Position numbers and translations under genes: made by a program
Part shown: positions 59,298 through 64,000 of the stretch, in pieces
Numbering within the stretch: the first letter of the stretch is position 1
How the letters are laid out: each line of letters starts with the position of its first letter
Notes under the pieces: generated by a model
Told to the model about the DNA's origin: nothing
Seen by the model: only the letters and a program-made list of their open reading frames with translations
The model's database searches: none
NCBI GenBank assembly: GCA_041390025.1
Contig: JAWKQR010000004.1
Location: 62,001 to 126,000, forward strand
DNA length: 64,000 nt
From: JBFFMO01 sp041390025
GTDB taxonomy: Bacteria; Myxococcota_A; Bradymonadia; Bradymonadales; Bradymonadaceae
Direction: 5' to 3'

Positions 59298-59852
59298 ATG
59301 TCGAAGGTATGGTTGATTGCTGCTGCTGCTCTGCTTTTTGTTGGATGCTCTGATGACGACTCGTCGTCCAACAACGCGACAAACAACACGACGAATAACA
59401 CGTCGAACAACGCGACGAATAACGCGTCGAACAACACGACCAATAACGCGACCAATAACGCGACAAACAATGCAACGAACAACGCGACCAATAACGCGAC
59501 GAACAACACGACCAACAACGCAACGAACAACGCCACGAATAACCAGACGGGCGACCAGACGTGCGCAGAGCGCAACTTGACCGCGTGTTTCTCCAACGAC
59601 GAATGTGGCGCCACGGAACGTTGCGAAGACGTCGGCCAATCCATTGAGATTCCGTGTTGCGTTGTTGGAGAGCGCGGCACCGGGGCGCTTGGTGACGCAT
59701 GCACAAGCGAAAACGACTGCGCGACCGGACTGTGCGTGCAGCGAAACGACGATCCGTTCATCTGCACACAACTGTGCGACGGTGGAAACGCGTGCCCACA
59801 GGGTTACGAGTGTAACGCTGCCATCGCCATGTGTTTCCCAACCGCGATTTGA
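59298..59852 (+). CDS. Lipoprotein with a 15-unit Asn-Asn-X-Thr/Ser linker
   Basis: ATG 59298 follows GAAGGAG. The signal peptide ends in a lipobox (LFVGC, Cys17). Residues 25-84 are fifteen tetrapeptides NNxT/S (mostly NNAT, with NNTT, NNTS, NNAS, NNQT), so each unit contains an N-x-T/S sequon. The C-terminal 100 residues hold ten or more cysteines (CFSNDECGATERC, CTSENDCATGLC, CTQLCDGGNACPQG) in a disulphide-rich module. The protein is probably an outer-membrane-anchored surface module on a flexible Asn/Thr stalk; no enzyme motif is seen. Confidence 0.88.
   Translation: MSKVWLIAAAALLFVGCSDDDSSSNNATNNTTNNTSNNATNNASNNTTNNATNNATNNATNNATNNATNNTTNNATNNATNNQTGDQTCAERNLTACFSNDECGATERCEDVGQSIEIPCCVVGERGTGALGDACTSENDCATGLCVQRNDDPFICTQLCDGGNACPQGYECNAAIAMCFPTAI
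59370..59549 (+). repeat. Fifteen 12-bp tandem repeats encoding NNxT
   Basis: Degenerate 12-base units (consensus AAC/T-AAC-GCG-AC-) encode the sequon linker of the lipoprotein. They keep the protein pattern while drifting at silent positions, which suggests selection on the peptide. Confidence 0.85.
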
Positions 59853-60172
59853 CCCGATTGGGATCGGCAGCAGCGACAGTTTTTCGTCGACCGGGAAAGC
59901 CCTTCGACACCGTGGCCGTCCTCCAACCCGACGGTTGGCACACCCAAGATGTCGTCGCGAACGCGGTGCTGAGAAGCCCGGTTTTTTCGTCCTTGGTCGC
60001 TGCCGATCCCGCCTCCTTTCCGGTGCCTGAGGCACCGGCGCGGTTCCGCGTCCAACTTCAGATCCTGCTGGCGGCTCCGCCAACCCCACAAAACAGTCTG
60101 GCCCTTCAGCGGGTGCTGTACGAGATCTACGAGGTACCGACTGCCTTGTGTTGGGAACTTGAGGTCCCATGA
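59849..60172 (+). CDS. Hypothetical small protein (107 aa)
   Basis: The most likely start is TTG 59849, overlapping the lipoprotein stop (TTGA); a second TTG at 59858 is possible and neither has a clear ribosome site. The protein is mixed alpha/beta with a Pro-rich middle and ends ALQRVLYEIYEVPTALCWELE. Its stop overlaps the GST-like start as ATGA, which supports its being a real gene in this operon. No family recognised. Confidence 0.55.
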   Translation: MTRLGSAAATVFRRPGKPFDTVAVLQPDGWHTQDVVANAVLRSPVFSSLVAADPASFPVPEAPARFRVQLQILLAAPPTPQNSLALQRVLYEIYEVPTALCWELEVP

Positions 60173-61143
60173 TTCAACTGTATGTCTCGCATTTGAGCCC
60201 GTATGCCTGCAAGATCATGGCGCTCATGGGCTACGCCGCCGTTCCACACGAAATCATCGTGGAAGACATTTGGAATCGGTTTGCGGTTCTCAAGAAAATG
60301 ACGGGAAAGACCATGGTGCCGGTCCTGCGCCATGGGGATTTTGCCATCAACGATTCCACCCGAATCGCCAAACACCTGTTGGCGTCCTCTCAACGACCGC
60401 TCCTGCCCGACGAGCGATTCCTCGCATGGCTGGTCGAGGACTTTTGTGACGAGTGGATCGTACGTTGGTTCGCACGCGCGCGCTGGGCATTGCCCCAAAA
60501 CCGACGCCATATGGAGAAAACGATTGGGGCCGAAATGTTCGGCTTTCCACTGCGCACGCTCGGCGGGCGAGTCGCCGCCGCGTCGATTCGGGCCTCGTTG
60601 GAGAAGTCGGGGACCCTGACACGCTATGATGGCCTTGAGAATTCGCGTGAGCGCACGTTGGCACTGCTTGAGGACCTGTTTGAGCATGGCCTCTATCTCT
60701 TTGGCGGCCACCCCAGCGTTGCCGATTTCGCCCTTTACGGGTTCCTGTGGCAGTTTGGTCATGATCCCGCGTCTCAAGATGCGGTCCGCGCGTTCCCAAA
60801 CCTTTGGCGGTACGTGCAACGTGTCCACGCGTGGTCAGGGGCCGGTGGCGCACTTGATGCCACGGTTCGTCCCACCGCAGAGTTGAGCCCACTGATCGCC
60901 GAGATCTTGGGCACTTACTGGCGCGTCCTGGAGGCGAACGCCAGAATGTCCCGGGGACAGACCACCGACGTCGAGCTGCTCGACGGCACAGTCCTTCCGG
61001 TCCGATCGGCCGGTTGGTACGCCACATGTTTGAACGGATTGCTCGACGAAGCGCAGTCCATGCATCGCACGTCCGGCGTCTACTGCCTCGACCCCGCGCT
61101 TGACGCCGTGATCGGCGCCGCCATCGATGGGGTGAAGGCATAA
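60169..61143 (+). CDS. Glutathione S-transferase-like protein (324 aa)
   Basis: The thioredoxin-fold N-terminus reads YVSHLSPYACKIMALMGY, with a Ser/Pro/Cys near the active site (Ser10, Cys14) and the cis-Pro loop VPVLRHGDFAIND. An all-helical C-terminal domain of GST type follows (PSVADFALYGFLWQFG), then about 90 extra residues (AEILGTYWRVLEANARM). It is longer than the usual 210-220, so an extra C-terminal extension is real. It could conjugate glutathione or another thiol, or act as a detoxifier or isomerase. A terminator lies right behind it. Confidence 0.82.
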   Translation: MIQLYVSHLSPYACKIMALMGYAAVPHEIIVEDIWNRFAVLKKMTGKTMVPVLRHGDFAINDSTRIAKHLLASSQRPLLPDERFLAWLVEDFCDEWIVRWFARARWALPQNRRHMEKTIGAEMFGFPLRTLGGRVAAASIRASLEKSGTLTRYDGLENSRERTLALLEDLFEHGLYLFGGHPSVADFALYGFLWQFGHDPASQDAVRAFPNLWRYVQRVHAWSGAGGALDATVRPTAELSPLIAEILGTYWRVLEANARMSRGQTTDVELLDGTVLPVRSAGWYATCLNGLLDEAQSMHRTSGVYCLDPALDAVIGAAIDGVKA

Positions 61144-61170
61144 AAAAACGGCATCCGAAGGGATGCCGTT
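61142..61170 (-). terminator. Strong intrinsic terminator after tRNA-Leu
   Basis: A perfect ten-base stem (AACGGCATCC / GGATGCCGTT, 61147-61170) with a four-base loop is followed on the minus strand by a run of T. It terminates the tRNA and probably also the convergent GST-like operon. Confidence 0.9.
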
Positions 61171-61173
61171 GAT

Positions 61174-61256
61174 GCGGAAGGGGGGACTCGAACCCCCACG
61201 GTGTTGCCACCACTGATACCTGAAACCAGCGCGTCTACCAATTCCGCCACTTCCGC
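61174..61256 (-). tRNA. tRNA-Leu(CAG)
   Basis: The 83-base cloverleaf has a seven-base acceptor stem (GCGGAAG / CTTCCGC), a D-arm with TTGGTAGAC, and a T-arm GGGGGTTCGAGTCCCCC. The long variable arm of class II tRNAs is visible between the anticodon and T-arms. The anticodon loop TTCAGGT gives CAG, decoding CUG. No CCA is encoded. Confidence 0.97.
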
Positions 61257-61298
61257 AAGTGGGAGTGAGGAAATAATCTCATCTCAAGGTCGTGTCAA

Positions 61299-61832
61299 CT
61301 AGTTCCAGCGGAATGGAATCTGTTTTGTCGAATCCTTGGGCTTGTACCCGACGCGTGCGGGCATCACACCACTGTACAATTGGCTGAATACCGTGTTCTG
61401 GAACGTCACGATCGTGTGCTCGCGGTCGGGCCGAAGCTCAATTTGAAACCGGATCGGTAGGTCGACCGCGCCGATCGTGTATTTGACGACACTGCCACTC
61501 TGCGTGCCCAACACCAGGGCCTCACGCACGTTGGCATATGGGATCGCGCCCGGCCGAAACGCCGCCACCGGTCGTTGTTCTTTGTACGCAGACTCCAGAT
61601 ACAGAATGAGTTCTGTGTACTCCACGTCGTAGACGTGTTCGAAGTCGACCCGAGATCCGTTGACCACACGACGCCGCTCAAGTTCAGGGAACTCCAGCTT
61701 AAGCGGGCTCTCGGAGTAGTTCGCTGGCTTGAGCAGCGAAGACCAATCTGCGGCCTTGGGTGAATAGGCTTTGTCTTGGGCAAACGCCACCGAAGACAGG
61801 CTCAAGATTGTCAGGACAAGAAGGGTCTTCAT
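61299..61832 (-). CDS. Secreted protein of unknown function (177 aa)
   Basis: ATG 61832 has GAGGA five to six bases upstream and begins a signal peptide (MKTLLVLTILSLSSVAFA, residues 1-18). The mature protein is beta-rich with phrases like LILYLESAYKEQRP and RFQIELRPDREHTIVTF. No cysteine or metal motif is obvious. The open frame reaches 61880. It is just downstream of a PhnD-like binding-protein gene (gap of about 44 bp) and may share its operon. No family recognised. Confidence 0.75.
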   Translation of the reverse strand: MKTLLVLTILSLSSVAFAQDKAYSPKAADWSSLLKPANYSESPLKLEFPELERRRVVNGSRVDFEHVYDVEYTELILYLESAYKEQRPVAAFRPGAIPYANVREALVLGTQSGSVVKYTIGAVDLPIRFQIELRPDREHTIVTFQNTVFSQLYSGVMPARVGYKPKDSTKQIPFRWN

Positions 61833-61876
61833 GAAATCCTCGTTGTGCCAAGAGACGTTGGCAGCGGACCGTTCAT

Positions 61877-62806
61877 TCAAAGCGGATAATCTGCGTCGAC
61901 CGTGTCAATCGCATCCTGAATCGCTTGGGTGTACTGGTAGTGCTCTTGCTTGACGAGTCCGACGTCGCCAAGGAGCGACCGGCGAAGGTCCGAATTCTCC
62001 TCGGCACCAAGCCCCAGCAACGCACCTGCGATTTTCTCCTGGAGTCCGGGATCGAGTGTCGACTTCACAGAAAAAGCCGCGCGCGGCACCGGACCCTGCT
62101 TGGCGATGATGCGCACCGACTTCGGGTCCTTTGGCAGGGCGTCAGACGAGATGGCTGCCGCGTCGTACTTCCCTTCCTCTACTCCCTTCAGGGCAGCCGC
62201 ATCGTCGCCCGCAAACGCGACGCTTGCAAAGATCTGCTCAGGATCGTCGTCGCGCGTCAGAACACCGTCTTTCATCAGCTGGGACAGCGGGAACAGGAAC
62301 CCCTCGGCGGAGGTCGCGCTCGTAAACGCGACGCGTTTGCCCTTGAGATCCGTCGTCTTCTTGATTTTCGACTTGGCACTGACGACCCAGAGCGAATCCA
62401 CCGCGGCGGTCTGCGCCACGGTCGTGACAGCCTGAACCTCCATGTCAGCGCGTTGATGGGCCACCATGAAGGTCCAACTTGGGGTGAACGTGATCTGCGC
62501 CTCACCTTTCTTGAGTTGGTCGATCACTTGATCGTCGGTCGGCACGAGCTGCACCAACACGGGCTTGCCGATGGCTTTACTCAGGTAGTCTTGAAGGGGG
62601 GCGGTGTCCCGGGTCCCGAACATGGATGTCTGCACCACCATCACCAGCGTTTCCTTGAGCGCCTGATGCGGGTCGGCAGCCTGTGTTGTTTGGGCCGCCG
62701 TCGCCTGATTCGTCGCTTGGTTTGTGGTTGGCTCGTTGGGTGCCGGTGCCTTTTCGCATCCCGACGTCGCAAGAATAACCATGAGCGAGCTGATGAGTTT
62801 GCGCAT
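61877..62806 (-). CDS. PhnD-like phosphonate/phosphate-type ABC substrate-binding lipoprotein
   Basis: Lipobox ATSGC (Cys17), then an Asn/Thr/Ala linker. The binding-protein fold shows TLVMVVQTSMFGTRDTAPL, LVPTDDQVIDQLKKG, KGKRVAFTSATSAEGFLFP and DAAAISSDALPK, the pattern of PhnD/PtxB-type periplasmic binding proteins (type 2 fold). No ATPase or permease gene is adjacent, so it may signal or pair with a distant transporter, or bind a different anion. The neighbour downstream is a secreted protein of unknown function. Confidence 0.82.
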   Translation of the reverse strand: MRKLISSLMVILATSGCEKAPAPNEPTTNQATNQATAAQTTQAADPHQALKETLVMVVQTSMFGTRDTAPLQDYLSKAIGKPVLVQLVPTDDQVIDQLKKGEAQITFTPSWTFMVAHQRADMEVQAVTTVAQTAAVDSLWVVSAKSKIKKTTDLKGKRVAFTSATSAEGFLFPLSQLMKDGVLTRDDDPEQIFASVAFAGDDAAALKGVEEGKYDAAAISSDALPKDPKSVRIIAKQGPVPRAAFSVKSTLDPGLQEKIAGALLGLGAEENSDLRRSLLGDVGLVKQEHYQYTQAIQDAIDTVDADYPL

Positions 62807-62894
62807 CGATGGGTCCCGGTAAAGAATGTGTGCGACGATAGGCTACCGGATCTTCGCGCGTCAAGCGCGTCCACCCGCCCATGGAGTTGTGCGA

Positions 62895-63449
62895 ATGGGA
62901 AATCCCGATGACTTGATCCGTTTGCTGGCGCATTCCGAGAATCTTGAGAGTTTGCCTCGATCGGGGTGGCTGTTTGGTGGGGTCCAAAACCCTGAGTCGG
63001 TGGCGAGTCACAGCTTCAACGTCGCGATCGTGGCGATGTGGATCGCCGAGGAACTCGGAGCCGACGTCGGTCGCGTTGCCCAAATGGCCCTGGTGCACGA
63101 CCTCGCCGAGGCCATTTTGACCGACATCCCGGGGCCAGCCAAACGGCGGATTGAAGGCATCGCCGCTGTCGAGTCGCAGATGGCCGACGAGATCCTAAAG
63201 ACGACACATTTTGGCGACCTGTATCGGGAGTATGTGCTGGGCGAATCGATCGAGGCGAAGATCACCAAAGCGGCCGATACGGTGCAGATGGTCGCCAAGG
63301 CCTGCCAATACCATCGGCAACATCGCGGCGACGTCTCTCGCTTCCTTCAACCTCGAACCACAGGCGTTGAACTCGCCGACGCGTGCATTCGACGATTGCT
63401 CGAACGGTCTGCCAAGAACGATTGGTCGGATCTTGAGTACGGTTCCTGA
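62895..63449 (+). CDS. HD-domain 5'-nucleotidase-like protein (YfbR/HDDC2 type)
   Basis: ATG 62895 follows ATGGAG at eight bases. The HD motifs are ESVASHSFN (His39) and ALVHDLAEAILTDIPG (His68-Asp69), with a later Asp in ITKAADTVQM. This is the YfbR-like family of deoxynucleotide 5'-nucleotidases. 184 residues is a usual length. The open frame from 62826 is rejected because the family starts at the ATG. Function in nucleotide-pool control is inferred from the family. Confidence 0.88.
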   Translation: MGNPDDLIRLLAHSENLESLPRSGWLFGGVQNPESVASHSFNVAIVAMWIAEELGADVGRVAQMALVHDLAEAILTDIPGPAKRRIEGIAAVESQMADEILKTTHFGDLYREYVLGESIEAKITKAADTVQMVAKACQYHRQHRGDVSRFLQPRTTGVELADACIRRLLERSAKNDWSDLEYGS

Positions 63450-63514
63450 CTGGACCGCTTGAAAATCGTCTGTTAGTCTCCCGAGGTTACCAGAGATTAG
63501 AACGTTTTGACTGT

Positions 63515-63533
63515 CAACCGGTAGGCCCGGTTG
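63515..63533 (+). promoter_or_regulatory. Leader hairpin just before the cpaB ribosome site
   Basis: A perfect seven-base stem CAACCGG / CCGGTTG (63515-63521, 63527-63533) with a five-base loop ends six bases before the GGAG of cpaB, so it could modulate translation. Confidence 0.35.
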
Positions 63534-63551
63534 AACGGAGGGAGACACGGC

Positions 63552-64000
63552 ATGGCCAAGAAGAAACTCCTAATTGCCGCAGTGATGGTCGGCTTGTTCG
63601 CCGCAGCGCTGCTTTACTTGTACGCAAGCCAACTCGAAAAAGAGAAGGAAGAGCTTGTTCGTGACCAGGTCGAGGTGGTCAAGGCTGCGCGCAATATCCC
63701 CGCAGGGACGCCGCTGGCCAAAGACAAGATCACGACCGAGCAAGTGCCTCAGCGCTTCTTGCCCCTAACCCTCTGCTTGAGAACGACCTCAACATCTACC
63801 TCGGCACGCCTTTGGCGGTGAACGTCGAAGAAGGTGCGATGATCTTGACGTCGGACTTCAGTGTTCAGGAAGTGTCACGCACACTTTCGAGCGAGATTCC
63901 TCCAGAAGAGCGCGCGATGTCGGTGGCCGTAGACGCCATCAGCGGTGTGTCGGGTCTTCTTCGTCTGGTGACCGCGTCGACATCCTTGGAACGTTCCCGA
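63552..64000 (+). CDS. cpaB: Flp pilus assembly protein CpaB (RcpC), truncated by the window edge; frameshifts
   Basis: ATG 63552 follows GGAG. A membrane segment lies at about 5-27 (LLIAAVMVGLFAAALLYLYA). The SAF domain begins VEVVKAARNIPAGTPL; in a second frame it continues LLENDLNIYLGTPLAVNV, and SSEIPPEERAMSVAVDAISGVSGLLR is the CpaB signature for the tight-adherence (Tad) pilus. One C seems missing near 63765, and the last visible codons (from about 63967) are shifted again; restoring one C gives RPGDRVDILG. Other tad genes should lie downstream of the window. Confidence 0.9.

Noticed and set aside
59370..59549. CRISPR-like array
   Set aside because: The 12-base units are contiguous and coding, with no spacers.
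63500..63515. Attachment-site-like TTGACTGTCAA palindrome before cpaB
   Set aside because: Too short and with no recombinase nearby; more likely part of the leader.

Overview
The window looks like chromosomal DNA of a GC-rich Myxococcota / deltaproteobacterial-type organism, possibly Bradymonadia-like. The grounds are lineage-typical content rather than a marker gene: several Ser/Thr protein kinases (Hanks type), one fused to an AAA ATPase and TPRs; an FHA-GAF-adenylate cyclase; an NtrC-type regulator; many lipoproteins with Asp/Asn/Thr-rich linkers; IPT/TIG, IgGFc-binding, lamin-tail and von Willebrand A surface proteins; and a probable MYXO-CTERM-like tail. No rRNA, CRISPR, phage or insertion sequence was seen. 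There is one tRNA, tRNA-Leu(CAG), with a clear terminator.

Layout. 0-11 kb: a truncated M23-like peptidase, a 1481-residue membrane protein of unknown function, a kinase-AAA-TPR protein, a small possible roadblock-like protein, and a PIN-PhoH ATPase. 11-25 kb: an IgGFc-binding lipoprotein with its membrane partner, a hypothetical protein coupled to glutamate racemase (murI) and a PEGA-like protein, a UMF1-type transporter, and two tandem paralogous TIG lipoproteins. 25-36 kb: a reductase-like SDR with a histone-H1-like tail, an M61 protease, a CcmH-like protein, a hydrolase-fold lipoprotein, an HD phosphohydrolase, a multi-receiver regulator with a broken GGDEF domain, HtrA, and MutS2. 36-49 kb: a DUF2231-like membrane protein, a Ski2-type helicase, a VWA surface protein, a lipoprotein, an adenine methyltransferase, mtnC, an amidotransferase-fold protein, a zinc-ribbon protein, a lamin-tail lipoprotein and a membrane kinase. 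49-64 kb: a TPR membrane protein, GH57 plus glgC, a kinase / FHA-cyclase / NtrC-regulator signalling cluster, a sequon-repeat lipoprotein, a GST-like protein, tRNA-Leu, a PhnD-like binding protein, a YfbR-like HD protein and the start of cpaB.

Sequence quality matters. Many genes, mainly right of about 36 kb, are split by one-base shifts. Wherever the conserved protein shows what was intended, the shift usually sits in a G or C run. I therefore read most of them as consensus indel errors rather than decay, and annotate the split genes across their full span, giving the approximate shift sites. One exception is an in-frame TGA in the receiver/GGDEF gene.

How parts fit together: phospho-signalling (kinases, FHA, receivers, cyclase, sigma54-type regulator) and a dense set of exported lipoproteins dominate. 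Housekeeping genes (murI, mutS2, htrA, glgC, mtnC, tRNA-Leu) are scattered among them.
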